Source: Adineta ricciae (Eukaryota > Rotifera > Eurotatoria > Adinetida > Adinetidae). From it: 64,000 nucleotides of DNA. Both the position numbers and the translations under genes were made by a program. The stretch lies in contig CAJNOJ010000182.1 of the NCBI GenBank assembly GCA_905250025.1, positions 150,243-214,242 of the forward strand. Direction: 5' to 3'. The notes beneath the pieces were generated by a model. It did not search any database. It had not been told where the DNA came from and was given only the letters and a program-made list of their open reading frames with translations. Positions 45,493 to 58,059 of this stretch are shown here, piece by piece; within the stretch, counting starts at the first letter, position 1; each line of letters opens with the position of its first letter.

Positions 45493-47016
45493 ATGCAAAC
45501 TATTTCAAGCAATGAATTTCGATCGGATGCGAGCCAGATATTCCGTCTTTGCCTTCCATATGTATTCAGCTATGTCCTAGAACTATTATTAATACCAGCT
45601 GTTTCGAATGTTTTCATGGGATGGATTGGTCAGCAGGAATTTAACGCATGTGCATTAGCACGAACTCTCTATTTATTGTTCGGATATTCTGGCTATTTCG
45701 GTTTAACTTATGCTTGTGATACATTATTAAGTCAAGCGTTCGGTGGCAATAAACGGCAGATGGGTGTGGTGATTCAACGAGGATTTCTAATAGGGAGTTT
45801 CGGTGTTCTTTTTTCTTGGATATTTCTTGTTAATATTCGATATTTCATACCATTTATTGAAAAACATGAAGAATCCATTCGACTAATTAATCGATATTTA
45901 CTATTTTCAATGATTACGGTTCCATGTGAAGCATTTTCATTACTGATGCAAAAATTTGTTATCAATCACGGTGTAACATGGCCACTACTAGTCATAAATA
46001 CCATTGGAAATCTCGTTAATATACTTGCTCACTGTTTACTGTTATATGTGTTCAAGTTTAGTGTTGCAGCACCGCCAATAGCGTTCGCTTTGTCGTATTT
46101 GACGATGGGTTTATCGTGTATTATCTATGTTCGACTGTCATCGGTATCAAAAGACACATGGCATCCATGGACACGAAAGTGTCTACAGGATTGGTCAACA
46201 TATGTTATGTTAGGTGTTCCGGGAGTACTTATAAGTTTCCTTCAAAGCCTAGTATACGCTGGTTCGATTCTATTTGCATCTATATTCAGTGAAGATGCCA
46301 TTACAACACAAAATGTCGTCTTTTATGTTGATCTTTGTATTTTTCTCGTTACACTCTCGTTTGCTGTGAGTGCAACCATTGTCCTTGGACGGTATCTTGG
46401 TGCTAATCTATACGAAAAAGCGATACAAGTGAAAAATACAATATACATCATCGTCTGGCTTCCGATTAGTGCAACCATTCTATGTGGTTTACTTGTTATA
46501 TATTGGATTCCGTACTTATTTCATATACCGGATTCAGCCCGAAATTCAACTCGATATTTATTACTAATGGTGATCATTTGTTGTTCAGCCGATTTCTATC
46601 ATCTTTCACAAGCGAGCATATTACGGGCTTGCGGTCGACAATATTTCGATGCTATACTTTCGTTTACATCATATTGTTTTGTTGGTATTCCTGTGGGAAT
46701 TTTGCTGATATTTGTCTTACATTTGAATATGTTTGGATATTGGATAGCTTTGATTGCAAGTTTACTTGTGACCAATATCGTATTTTACATATATATTCGC
46801 AAGATCAATTGGAAAGAGCAAGCCGAAAGGGCACAGATGAACATTACATCCAACAGGCAAGATATTTCAGAACACACCCCGTTATTATCTGCGGACAACG
46901 CAAGGAGCGAACCATCATTATTGGATACGATAAGAACAAAGTTGTTCGTTTTCGTTCTATTGCTTCTTCTGTTCGTATCTTCTCTGGTTTTCTCTTTTAA
47001 ATTCGCTAGCTATTAA
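45493..47016 (+). CDS. MATE-family multidrug and toxin extrusion transporter
   Basis: A single exon encodes 507 residues with 12 predicted helices in two halves of six. Conserved points include FMGWIGQQEFNA.ALA in TM1-2, GLTYACDTLLSQAFGGNKR (the family's CSQAFGAK region), PCEAFSLLMQKF and, in the second half, VSATIVLGRYLGAN. It resembles SLC47-like eukaryotic MATE exporters, which expel organic cations in exchange for protons. A thirteenth hydrophobic segment at the C-terminus (FVFVLLLLLFVSSLVFSF) matches the extra helix of animal MATEs. The lack of introns is unusual next to its neighbours. Confidence 0.88.
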   Translation: MQTISSNEFRSDASQIFRLCLPYVFSYVLELLLIPAVSNVFMGWIGQQEFNACALARTLYLLFGYSGYFGLTYACDTLLSQAFGGNKRQMGVVIQRGFLIGSFGVLFSWIFLVNIRYFIPFIEKHEESIRLINRYLLFSMITVPCEAFSLLMQKFVINHGVTWPLLVINTIGNLVNILAHCLLLYVFKFSVAAPPIAFALSYLTMGLSCIIYVRLSSVSKDTWHPWTRKCLQDWSTYVMLGVPGVLISFLQSLVYAGSILFASIFSEDAITTQNVVFYVDLCIFLVTLSFAVSATIVLGRYLGANLYEKAIQVKNTIYIIVWLPISATILCGLLVIYWIPYLFHIPDSARNSTRYLLLMVIICCSADFYHLSQASILRACGRQYFDAILSFTSYCFVGIPVGILLIFVLHLNMFGYWIALIASLLVTNIVFYIYIRKINWKEQAERAQMNITSNRQDISEHTPLLSADNARSEPSLLDTIRTKLFVFVLLLLLFVSSLVFSFKFASY

Positions 47017-47081
47017 CTATGAATGATGATGATTAAAAACGGACTTCTTAGTTAATACTAATCTTCTTTTAATATCAAAAC

Positions 47082-48323
47082 TTATACTGTGGCGAAATCA
47101 ATAACAATTCTACCATTGATTTTACCGTTTGACATATCATCAAAAATTTGATTGATATCTTTTAACTTGCGTTTTTCCACTTTGCATCCGATTTGATGAA
47201 GTTTTGCAAAATCTAATGCTTCTTGTAAATCCTTTCGCGAACCGAGTGTAGAGCCAATTAGTTCAATTCCACTGGTCACCCATCGAGTTATTGGTATGGA
47301 CATATTACCCTTTGGCATACCTACACCTACGACACGGCCACATCGTTTTACTGATTCAAACGCTTGTTCAAACGCAGTAATTAGAGGTACAGTCACGAAC
47401 GATGCTTCAACACCGCCCACTCTATTACGAATCCATTCGGCATGTTTGTCTACTGGACCATCATAAACTAAGAAAAGCAAAACAGACTAATAATGCTAAT
47501 AATAAGGAAATCTTACCGTCTTCTGCTCCTAATTTTTTCGCTAGATTCGTACTATTCTAAATTGAACTATATGAAAACGATACGATTATTTGAATGTTTT
47601 ACCTTATCACCGGGTTCTACAACTGCCAAAACTTTCATACCCATTGCGATGGCATATTGAATACCCATTGATCCTTCATAATAAAAATCAAACGAACGAA
47701 TTTTTCTACTACGAATGATGATCCAATCCTACCAAGTCCGCCGACACCAACAATTGATATCCATTCTCCTGCTTTCACTCTTGAACTTTTCAAAGCCTTG
47801 TACATCGTTACGCCAGCACAATAAATCGGCGCAGATGTATATGGATCCATGCCTTGTGGCAGTTTAACAGCAAATTTTGTATTCATTAAAACATATTCAG
47901 CAAAACATCCGTGAACAGTCACACCGGATCGAACTAATTTCATACAGAATTCTTCTCGGCCCGATAAACAGTATTCACATTGAAGACATGTTTCATGCAC
48001 CCATGGAATACCGATAACATCTCCTTTTTCCAAATCATCACCTGCATTCGAGCCTAATTCAATCACTTCGCCAATCCCTTCGTGACCAGGTATACGTGGT
48101 AAATATTGTTGAAATATTTCCCAGTCTATTCACAAAATAACATTCGAAGAAAAAGTCTGAGAGATATCAGATTCGTTTTACCTCCACGAATAAAGTGCAA
48201 ATCTGTATGACAGACACCACAAGCAATCATTCTAACTAAAACATCATCGGGTCCTGGTATTGGTACTTCTACGTGTTGAATTTCAAGCAGTTCTTTAAAT
48301 CTGTTTAATACAGCGGCTTGCAT
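47082..48323 (-). CDS. Zinc-dependent alcohol dehydrogenase, AdhP-like
   Basis: Five exons (48182-48323, 47733-48125, 47603-47673, 47517-47556, 47082-47467) give 343 residues. Catalytic zinc ligands are in CGVCHTDLH (Cys38) and PGHEGIGEV. The structural zinc site is the four-cysteine loop CLQCEYCLSGREEFC. The NAD-binding Rossmann motif reads GVGGLGSMG. The IPWVHETC..C..C pattern and the overall length match the bacterial and fungal AdhP/ADH1 group rather than animal class III or medium-chain ADHs. It oxidises small alcohols or reduces aldehydes in the cytosol. It converges on the MATE gene with 65 bp between stop codons. Confidence 0.88.
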
Positions 48324-48919
48324 ATCTATCGAAATAGGTCGTTCGTGAAAAACTATTCAAATGAATAATAAATATATCTCCTTTCTTTGTTTTTTCTTTC
48401 ATGCACCTTTTGTTTATATACGCAAATCCACGTGTTTTATAATTACTAGACTAAATATATCATAGAAACAGTCAAACCAATACGCTCATTTTATGTTTGA
48501 TGGAAATGTAAACACGTTGTACCCTCCGCACTCCTTGGTTTGGGCTTGAGACGAGTACATGAATAGGTTGAGTACAACTGTTCCACTTTAGAGACTCATA
48601 GATAATGAAAATCATGATTTAACATGGAAGTGTTTTCAATGATTTGATGCACACGCCATCTGAATTCATCTTCAAAAATTTTCTTCAGCAATTAGAAGAG
48701 AAAAAGAGTGAAGCACTCTTTTCTCACAGCTATCTGTCAAACTCTAACAGTAACAACCTCTTCTGCATATAGTATTTGACATGTGAATTCTCGCGAAACA
48801 ATATATATTCTCTCTCAAATAGTAAAATACAGAATATGTTGAAAAGATTTATACTTGTCGTTAAGTACGTCAGTGTCATTGCTTCTTCTCATTTATTCAG
48901 TTCTTTCTCGCTTTATAGT
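48324..48919. other. Divergent spacer upstream of ADH and the propeller gene
   Basis: This is about 0.6 kb. A pyrimidine-rich tract and TAG acceptor directly before 48920 suggest that a 5'-UTR intron of the plus-strand gene ends here. Confidence 0.45.
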
Positions 48920-50125
48920 ATGTTTCATTATATTGTATTGATCATATTCATACCATTTGCCACATGCACTATTCCATACGGTCGTATCGCTCAAGCACAG
49001 CTGCTGATAGGACAATTCAATAGTTTTTGGTTATTCAGCCAATCTTCATGGCCACAATGCATGTGCCAAGCACTCCGGTATCGTTCTCTAGCAATAGCCG
49101 CATTTAATTTCTTTCCTTCGAATCAAACATGTCAACTGATCCCAAATAATTTCTCCAATACTTCTATCACGTTTTATATAATCCCATCATCATATTCAAC
49201 GCTCATTTTTGTAACGCAAGATATTATCTATAAACTAACATCCATTTGTTGTTCAGATATCTTTTGGTTGATGAATAACATCCAAGCATCAGCTAGTTTT
49301 ACGAGTATAACAATCACTAAACCAGTTGGCTTAACGTTAGATAATAGTTTGAATAAGTTGATAATAACATACGGCAATACACGATCGATTCAACAAAGAG
49401 ATGCTAATGTGTCTATGTCTGGTAGCAAAACTCTATTCTCGAAAACGAACGCTCAACCAATTACTTATAACGCCGGCTTTTATTTTGTCGGCATTAATCC
49501 GCCAGCTGCATCTTCATCTAACTACTATTATGTTTATAACACCAGTTTGACACGTATTCTTGATTTGCCTTTTCCTCAAGGTGATCCTCAACGTGCAGTC
49601 TGGTTGTATAATAATACTCTAATGTGTTTAATTATTCAGAATGGTCAAAATTCGTCTATAAGTTTTCTTAACTGGAATGCGTCTTCATTCACTTTTACAT
49701 ATAATCGGACTCTGTTAACTCCTTTCGATCAACCATATGGCTTGGCAAAATCAAATGATGACACAACGATTTACGTCAGTGGAAACACATCCGTGATCTA
49801 TCAATTATCTATGAAAACATTTCTCTGGTCGATTCTCGTATCAGATAACAATACTTCTGAGATACCATTGACACTAACTGTTGATTCATGTGGTCAACGG
49901 CTTTGGGCATTGATGTCAGGATTTGGTATTCGAATTTATGATCGAATCTATGGCACTGCCCTTTATGCGTGGAATATGACCGCACTGTTTCCTACTCTTT
50001 ATGATATGGCATTAACACACGATTATGAATTGTATTTGATTGATTATTCACTAAATGAATTGATTCATTACGGTTCGCCTTTGAAACAACAATGTACAAT
50101 CGATGGAATAATAAGATATACCTAA
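48920..50125 (+). CDS. Secreted PAN-like plus beta-propeller protein of rotifer type
   Basis: The protein has 401 residues. The frame extends 48 codons further 5', but this ATG directly follows a splice-acceptor-like TTTATAG and gives a clean signal peptide (MFHYIVLIIFIPFATC). The first 110 residues carry a cysteine pattern (SSWPQCMCQALR, then NQTCQLI) like the PAN/apple-type module common in rotifer proteins. The remaining part has repeated strands with GLTLD, GLAKSNDDTTIYVSG and LTVDSCGQRLWAL, typical of an NHL or six-bladed propeller. There are many N-glycosylation sites (NXS/T). It is likely extracellular, with unknown ligand. Confidence 0.65.
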   Translation: MFHYIVLIIFIPFATCTIPYGRIAQAQLLIGQFNSFWLFSQSSWPQCMCQALRYRSLAIAAFNFFPSNQTCQLIPNNFSNTSITFYIIPSSYSTLIFVTQDIIYKLTSICCSDIFWLMNNIQASASFTSITITKPVGLTLDNSLNKLIITYGNTRSIQQRDANVSMSGSKTLFSKTNAQPITYNAGFYFVGINPPAASSSNYYYVYNTSLTRILDLPFPQGDPQRAVWLYNNTLMCLIIQNGQNSSISFLNWNASSFTFTYNRTLLTPFDQPYGLAKSNDDTTIYVSGNTSVIYQLSMKTFLWSILVSDNNTSEIPLTLTVDSCGQRLWALMSGFGIRIYDRIYGTALYAWNMTALFPTLYDMALTHDYELYLIDYSLNELIHYGSPLKQQCTIDGIIRYT

Positions 50126-50840
50126 GTTATGTACTACTTGATGATGGCATCAATCAATGAGAAAGAATAACTTCGGTAATCGAGTGCCAGCTTTGAAATA
50201 GGGTGTATGTCTTACTTTTAATTTTTTGAAGAAAGAAAATAAAATCTAAAAAGCTATTCCTAGGTGAACATGCTCGAATAATGGTAAAATATAGAAAACT
50301 AAGTGTAATATCGAAGTACGAAGATGGCAAAAGCAAAACATATATTTTCAATTATTCTTGTCGCACCATTTGGAATATTTGGCAGAGTTGTTGTATTCGG
50401 AGGTCTTGTTCTCATACTTGACGCCTCGGTATAATTAAACCCCACACGACTTGTATTGGATACCATGAAGAAGGTACCGAAAAATCTTACTGTCGATCCA
50501 TTACTGAAGTATATGGGAGTTAGAGTTGAGGATGGATATTGACATTGCACATAGATGAACAGCAGAGTCATCGAGTAGACGCAGAAAATAGGATTGAAAC
50601 GAGGTGTGTACATGCTCTTTCCGATGTTTGTAACGAAAATAAAGAAGCAGCTTCTTTCGGTCTTTGTTTTATCAGTGAAAGACGTCAATCGCTGAATGTC
50701 AATGAATTTAAGCTCTTTTTCTTCGACTGGAATAATTTATTAGTGAAAGAAAATAGTACATATGACATTTACGTTAAATGGAAACGATATCTGCGAGATT
50801 AAATACTTGATAGAATAAAAAACGAAACGAAAGATTCAGT
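50126..50840. other. Spacer with an unsure small minus-strand frame
   Basis: The minus-strand frame 50299-50571 begins with a signal-like MTLLFIYVQC, has NXS/T sites, and ends with a hydrophobic tail, as a small GPI protein would. A plus-strand frame overlaps it. Neither has a family match, so I leave both uncalled. Confidence 0.3.
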
Positions 50841-51395
50841 TTAGATTGCATCAACGGATGCATTTTGTTCCTTGACTGTTTTCAATTGTTCTTGAAGAAA
50901 ATCTCGAACTTTAGCAAGAAGATTTGTATCTTCGATAGCTGATTCGTAGAATTTAATGAGAACTTCCTCTCCACGGTGAACTTCGGTGACAATAGCCTGC
51001 TTATCCCGACCGTCAGTAAACCAGGCTTTTACATCGATCCATGTTCGATGAGCGGCAGCAATTGCTGAACCAGATTTGACTCTAAAACATGCCAAACGAA
51101 CACCATTTTCACACTTTCACCAAAACCAAAGTTCTTACGGTTCGACACCTAAATCAACTTGAATAACATTAGATAGTTGACTAATGAGATCAGCACGGCT
51201 AGAAGCTATTTTTTCGAAAAGCATTTGCATAGCTGTATCTTTACAATCCGCAGCGCATTGTTTATATCCATTGTGAGAATCATATAAGGTTTCCAATACA
51301 AGTTGACATTTTTCTGCTGCTTTCCGACGAACAGCAGATGCTTCGTCAGAAGCGACTTGAGAAGCTAGAGCACCAGTGGCAGTATTCGACGACAT
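50841..51395 (-). CDS. DUF2383/PA2169-like four-helix bundle protein
   Basis: Exons 51139-51395 and 50841-51081 join in frame over a 57-nt intron (165 residues). The chain is all-helical. Its landmarks match the bacterial PA2169/DUF2383 family of ferritin-like four-helix proteins: LETLYDSHNGYKQCAADCKD, FEKIASSRADLISQLSNVI, the short loop ending in AAAHRTWIDVKAWFT, DKQAIVTEVHRGEEVLIKFYE and a closing QEQLKTVKEQ. The function in bacteria is poorly defined; stress-linked roles have been suggested. The family is mainly bacterial, so its presence with an intron suggests acquisition and domestication. A hydrophilic N-terminus means it is cytosolic. Confidence 0.75.
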
Positions 51396-53925
51396 ATTTT
51401 TTTCGTACTAATGGCGCGTAAATGCAGAATCGAAACCAGAATTGTGCGTTCTATTTCTATTCCCACGTGTCTATATGCACACGCACTATAAGACCTGTTT
51501 TCTCATTGCATAGCCTTAAAGAATCAATCAAATCGAATTCAGACCACTGAACAAAAGATGTCGTACAACAGTAGACCATTGAACAGAGCATGTGGAAGAA
51601 CGGCAAGTAGTATTAGACTGCTGCCTATTTTGAAAATGTACTCATCACTTGAACAAACTTATTTCCCTTGGCATGTTCGAAGTCCTTGATGCAGCGAATG
51701 ATACGAATTCAAAAAAAATCATCTATTTGATTGTGTCCATCTTTCATTGTACCTTTGACATTCGCTGTTCGAAAAGAACAACTTATCACGTTATTTTATC
51801 ATAGTTTTTATCTCAAAATAACTGATCAGTAATCGCCTGTCATCGGTAACCTTGAGACGATTACATGCAGTTGCGATCAAATCTCAAAGGATTACTACTG
51901 AATGCGAAGTAAATATAGTTAAACATCGAATCAGGCACTTTACTATGTTTATAATAATAAAAAAAGTGTTTTTTTGTTTGTTTACCATCTGTGCAAGTTT
52001 CCTCTAGTTATAACCAATATAATTATTCTGCGCAATTGTCCTTGAGCGAAAACTTTTTCGTCTTGCCAGTACAATTTGCTCTCTCAGATTGCTATCGCCT
52101 AGCTGAGACTACTCGAGTTAACATGATCATCAACAAGTATAATTTCAATGCATAACTGCAAGAAAAAGAGGAATATACAATAATTAACTCTGACAAGAGA
52201 AAGACCAGTTGATGTGCGCATTTGTTGTCAATGTACTTATCGACAGTTGTTGACACAGTAGAAGTTTTACAACTAATGTTCTTTTTTTTCAATACACACT
52301 ATATTTATCCAATGACTGACTTGAAACTGAAGACTTATGATTACATCAAAGTTGCTTTGCCTATTATACAATATAAAGCAGCTATCGAACGATAAATCTC
52401 GGAATTTAGCGAATTAGAAATGCAAAGGAAATGAATATTTAAACACATTTTTCTCTATTGACATTCAATAAATAATTCAATTAAAATCGTGCCTGACATG
52501 TTTATTCAGATACACAATCTTCGCGGACTTCCCGAGGAAAAGGTTCAATTGAGTTTCTCTTCTTTCTGTTTTCTCAAAAATCTTTTGTCTTCCGAGAAAC
52601 ATGTCATTTTCATATATTGATTCAAATCATCTCATTAATTAACTATCGAATGTAAACGAAGCGACCAATGATGTGTCAAAAGAGAAAAAGAGAAAGAAAG
52701 ATTGAATAATGATAACGTATCGGTTTAACAACCGTAACCTTCACGGGTGTGTAGTAACATTTGTATTATTAACTTGAACGTGGTCATGTGTTGTCTTTGT
52801 TACTAGTTCAACACCGTTGATGGACCGAATGCATTGTCTTTTATTGTGTTGATTCCGTTCTCTTTGCATCCGTTCGCAGAATAAATAAAAAGAAACCTGT
52901 ATCTCATCGATTCATTTTTCTGCCTCGTCAGCACTGAAGTTTAACTTTTTCTTGCAAGTCATTCAGACGATTATACATAACAATTAAACAACGCGTAGTG
53001 ACATCTATACATCGAGGAATACTATTGCGATCCGAGCCGAAAAAAGACGTATAAAAATCATCAAGTTGCTTATTTTCAATAAAACTTTTTTTCTTACTTT
53101 GCATGAATTTCAGTGGACATGCTCTGACTCATCTAGTGTTGTTTTTACTTCTACATGTATTCTTCTTCTCCTTCTTCTTCTTCTTCTCTATTACTATACA
53201 AATTGTTTCTATTTATTTTGCCTGTCTCATATTCTCGCCTATTATGCCTATACTATACATAATATAGAACGATCGATGAATAAATTTACATCGCTCAAAT
53301 AGTTTTTTAATGCGTCGACCAGCTCGAGATTGATAGATATAGAAAAACACCCTTTTAGAACGCGATTTTTCAGTCATTCAAGATCGAGAATCAATCGTAC
53401 GGTACGCAGAAAGGCAAATCCAATATTATTCTCTTCAACGTGTTTACCTCTGCAGATCAAATCAATCGCGAGATTTCCCCTTTAAATGAAACTTTTCACA
53501 AGTTTGATAGATCTTATCGCTTTTCATTGACAGATTACTCATACAAAAGAAATAGAGGATTGATTTGGTATTTATTTATCAAAATGATTAATCAAAGTCA
53601 ATATTCGATAAGAGAAGAAGTGAAATTGAATGACACTTGAAAAAGTATTTTCTTCTCTTCACAAAGGTTCTCGTCGTTCGTTTTCTTCTCATTTTCCGCT
53701 TGAGTAATTGCACACTCTCGTTTTGATCCTATCATTTGCAGCATAACTTGGCCTTTTTTTTCCAATTATTTATGATAGACAAATCAGAAATGAGACACTT
53801 ATATTGGAAGTGAGTATTAACCTTGTTCGTTCATTTTGTTAAGTATGTGTGCAGAATATCATAAAATCGAATTCTTCGGTTTTCTTTTTGTTTTATCTCG
53901 CTCATTTTGATTCATTTCAGACATA
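51396..53925. other. Gene-poor stretch
   Basis: This is 2.5 kb without a recognisable gene on either strand. It has a CTT-rich microsatellite at about 53160-53190. The last few hundred bases likely hold the promoter and 5'-UTR of the ankyrin gene, ending in a TTTCAG directly before its start region. Confidence 0.5.
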
Positions 53926-56921
53926 ATGGGTTGTACGAGTGCAAAGGCAAGTAAAGCCGAAGGGGATCTTGATCGATATCATCAGGAGATCTTGCTCGCA
54001 GCACAGAAAGGTGATGATAAACGAATCAAAGAAATCCTCGATGAGCTCGATCGACGGAAGGCAACAACGACGAAAAAAGAAGTACTCAATATGGGTATGT
54101 CAAAAAATTGATACATTGAAAAACTTTGCTTTCGTATTTTGACCACAGTCAGATTGTTGAGAGAATTATTCTCAGAGAGCGTTCTTGCCGTTGGCACTGG
54201 ATATTTCATGTCCTGCTACATGAAAGGTGTTTCCTTGAGATTTATAATCGTTATTTTATGACACGCACATATTTGAACAATCCATTTGTAATCTTACGTC
54301 ATAATAATCAACAATAATTTATACATATGTATCTGTCTAATGTACGCAGAAGATTGAATGGAATATTTGTCTACGTTAAAGACAAACGATACATTGTGGC
54401 GTATGACTCATCATTTTTATCAGAGCAGATTTAGTTTATTTTGATTGAAATTCTCTCCTTGCTCTTATCAAGAAGATATTCCTTCCTTTGTCCATCGTAT
54501 TATGAATAGATGAATGAGTACAAATTATTTTTTCCTTTCAGGTTATCGCGATGCAGACGGCCTGACAGCATTAAGTATCGCCGCTGGAAAAAAACATAAA
54601 ACTGTCACTGAAATGTTAGCTTGTAAGTTTATCGATTTCATAAATCTTTGCCAAGACTTCAATTTGGCCCATTTTCCTTATCTAGCATGTCCAGAAGTAG
54701 AAATAAACAAAGCATCTCTATCTGGGATTACACCACTATTAATGGTTGCTGAAGTCGGATGGCCAGATATTCTCGATATTCTGTTAGATCGTGGTGCTAT
54801 TGTTGATTCGGCTCCATTAGGCAAACGAGCAGAAGAAAATAAAATAGCTGGTTCAACGCCGCTGATTGGTGCAACGAAATACAATCATCCCGAATGTGTC
54901 AAACGTCTGCTTGCACGTCATGCTAATCCTAATCATCAGAATCAATCGGGTATATCAGCATTGATGCTTGCGGCGGAACAAGGATACGTGGAATGCGTTC
55001 GACTACTTGTACAAGCTGGAGCTAATCTCGAATTAGCGCCGAGTGGTACGATGACTCGAATCTAATTCAGTCGAACGATTAACATCGTTCTGTTGTTTTT
55101 TTTTCTAGGCCAATTAGCGTTAACAATGAACTTATGTGGCCAAACACCATTGTTTTGTGCAGCAAAAGAAGGTCGCATAGATATTGTCAAATATTTACTA
55201 GATCACGGCGCTAATCCTCGTGTACAGAATCACTATGGCGTTAGTGCGCTATGGATTCCTGCACAAAAAGGCATGTTACAAGTCGTGGAATTGTTGTTAA
55301 ACGCAGGAGCCGATACACATATCGCACCATTCGGTAATCTAGCTGATGAATTAAATATTACTGGATGGACGCCACTATATGCAGCAATGAAATCTCGAAA
55401 ATTCGATGTAGTGAAGTTATTACTAAAGCGTGGCGCTGATCCTAATGCCGTGACGAAATTAGGCTCAACACCATTTTTATTAGCGTCCGAAATCTGTGAT
55501 TTAGATGTCATTGAAGCGTGTGTTGAAGCTAACGCCGATCTCGATTTTGCACCAAGCGGTCCCGATGCTGACAACTTGAATATTACAGGGCAAACCGCTT
55601 TATTCATGGCTACATTGAAAGATCGTGTTGATGTCGTGAAGTTTCTCATTCATCGAGGAGCACAAGTTAATGTAAAAAACCGTTATGGTGTCTCACCGTT
55701 ACTTCTCTGTGCCGAATCAGGCAATCAAGAACTTGTCCGAGCATTAGTCGAAGCTGGTGCTGATGTGAATGTTACACCCCAAGGAGAATTGGCAGAAGAA
55801 AATCTTCTTGCAGGACAAGTATGAACGAAACAGTGTTTGTATAAGATAAATAAACTTGCATATTGTTTTCCCTGCATTTCAGACGCCTCTTTTCGGTGCA
55901 GCGAAGAAAGGTCACGTCGAAATCTGTGAATATCTCATTCAGAATGGTGCTAACGTGAATGCTGTTACTATGGTATAGCTAGTAATTCATATTTCCTAGA
56001 TAAATTCGTGTTTTTAGACTGGTGCTACAGCATTGTATACGGCTACAGAGGAAGCTCATTTGGATGTTATTGAATTATTAATACGACATGGTGCTGATGT
56101 GAATCGTTCACCCAAAGGACAAGTAGCACGTGATCTTCATATTGAATACCAAACACCTCTGCTAATTGCATGTATGAGAAATTATGATGCAGTCATTCGA
56201 CATTTAATTCGGTCAAATGCTGATGTGAATGTGACATCCGAACGTGGCTCATCGCCATTCCTTGCCATTTGTCAACATAATAATGTCGAAATAGCTCAGT
56301 TATTAATCGAACATGGAGCCCGATATGACGTTGAAGCTAAAAATCTGTATGATGGAAAAATAAATGGCTTAATTGTTGCTGCTGAAGCAGGATCATTTGA
56401 TATTCTACGTTTGCTGGTTGAACGTGGCTTAGATGTGAATTATAAGATCGAAGGAAAAGTACGTTGGATGGATATTTCAAAAGATCGCACGATCACGCTT
56501 TTGTTTTTTAATACTAGGGTGAAACAGCAGGTCGCACACCGTTATTTTGTGCATGTGCGAAAGGTTTTCAAGATATTGTCCAATATTTACTTGAAAAAGG
56601 AGCTGATGTGAATGGAACAGAAAAAGTAAATAATTTTCATTGATAATGCATCAGGTGCTGATGATCGTATGTATATTCATTTAGAGTGGTCTATCATGTT
56701 TGCATATCGCTGCAGCGATGGGTCATGCAGACACCGTTCAAATCTTATGTGAACATGGTGCCAACGTTGATCAACAATTTCGCTTCGAAGAACAAGATGT
56801 CACTGCGTATGACTTAGCAGATTCTCAACAGCATGACAGTGTTTGCCAGGTACTTCAACGTTTTGGTGCACAACAATCATATCAAAGTACATCAGCTAAT
56901 CGGCTAGAGACTAGTAATTAG
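53926..56921 (+). CDS. N-myristoylated ankyrin-repeat protein
   Basis: Eight exons (53926-54094, 54542-54622, 54686-55045, 55109-55818, 55883-55972, 56018-56458, 56518-56625, 56685-56921) give 731 residues. The N-terminus MGCTSAKASKAEG is a myristoylation signal with an adjacent cysteine for palmitoylation, so the protein should sit on membranes. From about residue 55 to the end there are roughly 18 ankyrin repeats (TPL..A...G..D.V..LL..GA..N). Recurrent insertions such as APSG.L.....ITG lengthen alternate repeats. It has no other domain, so it is probably an adaptor or scaffold. The first intron (446 nt) is by far the longest in the gene. Confidence 0.85.
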
Positions 56922-58059
56922 ATAAGTTGCAATTCTCATTGTATATCTGTGACAACGGTCCGTTGTTCGTGCTATATTTATTCTTTTTTGTCTTATACTT
57001 TTGTCATCGATCGACGGTTGCTCTTTTTTCTTTTTCTCATCTTTGAATTTTTCCTCGTTTTGCACAACCATTCGTTCAACTTATATCTGTGTGTAACTTT
57101 CATGCCTTCTTCTTTTCCTCTGTATTGTGTCCATTACTTGCCTGTGCACGAGCTCAATTTTTTTTCAATGTCTGTGTTTATCTTTTCATGTTTTCTCTCT
57201 TCTTTTTCTTTACTGAAGAATTCCTACATGTGTGTGGATGTGCGAGCGTGTGCGTGATCTATAGAAACAGAGTTATTCTAGGAATAAATGTGAACAAAAT
57301 ATTATGTGTGAGATATAAATGATTGACCGCATTTTGTTTTTCTCGAAAGAAATCTCTTCGATCAATGGAATCTCAAGTGAAACTCTTCAATTGCATCGTC
57401 TGATGGATCCTAATTCAGTTTTACGCCTATACCTACCAGGAGGTCTCGATTCCCTGATAGAATATACATGAATTAGTTCACAGTAGGCTGATAGATACGT
57501 TCCAATGACGTCAATTACAGAACCGTCTACACATGTGAAACCTTTAACAATCAATCGCAAAAAAAATTCTTTCACATTTCAACAGAATCCTTTTTTTCTC
57601 TCAATGTAATTCTTTTCATAGATCAATTTACCTTGCCGACGGATGTAGTAAACTTAATAACACGTAACTTCCTTTCTTCTTTCTTTGTCCTTTCAAATTC
57701 GTTTTATTTTCATCTGTAGATGTGTTTTTTTCACATCTATGCCATGCCACATCTACATATACAAACACATTTCTGCGTCATTTTTTTACTACACTATCGA
57801 AAGCGCGTGAGTGTGTGTAGTTTATCTTGCGCAAACGAAAAGCAAAAACTCGAGCGAAAAGTAGTGTTTGCGTGTGATATAATTTTGTACATAATCGCCT
57901 AACAAAAACATACAACATCAAATAGAAAATATCCATTTTGTCATTTGATAGTAACCAACATAGTAAGTTCTGAGGTTGTTTTTAATAAGCTCTTTTCTGA
58001 TGTGTAAAGAACATTTTTATAGTTGATGTTAAATTGAATCCAAGCGGAGAAAAGAAAGG
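56922..58059. other. Spacer, T-rich
   Basis: This is 1.1 kb and includes a long pyrimidine-rich stretch at about 56980-57220. No gene was recognised. Confidence 0.4.

Noticed and set aside
50299-50571. Small signal-peptide-like minus-strand frame
   Set aside because: It overlaps an opposite-strand frame of similar quality, and neither has recognisable homologous features.
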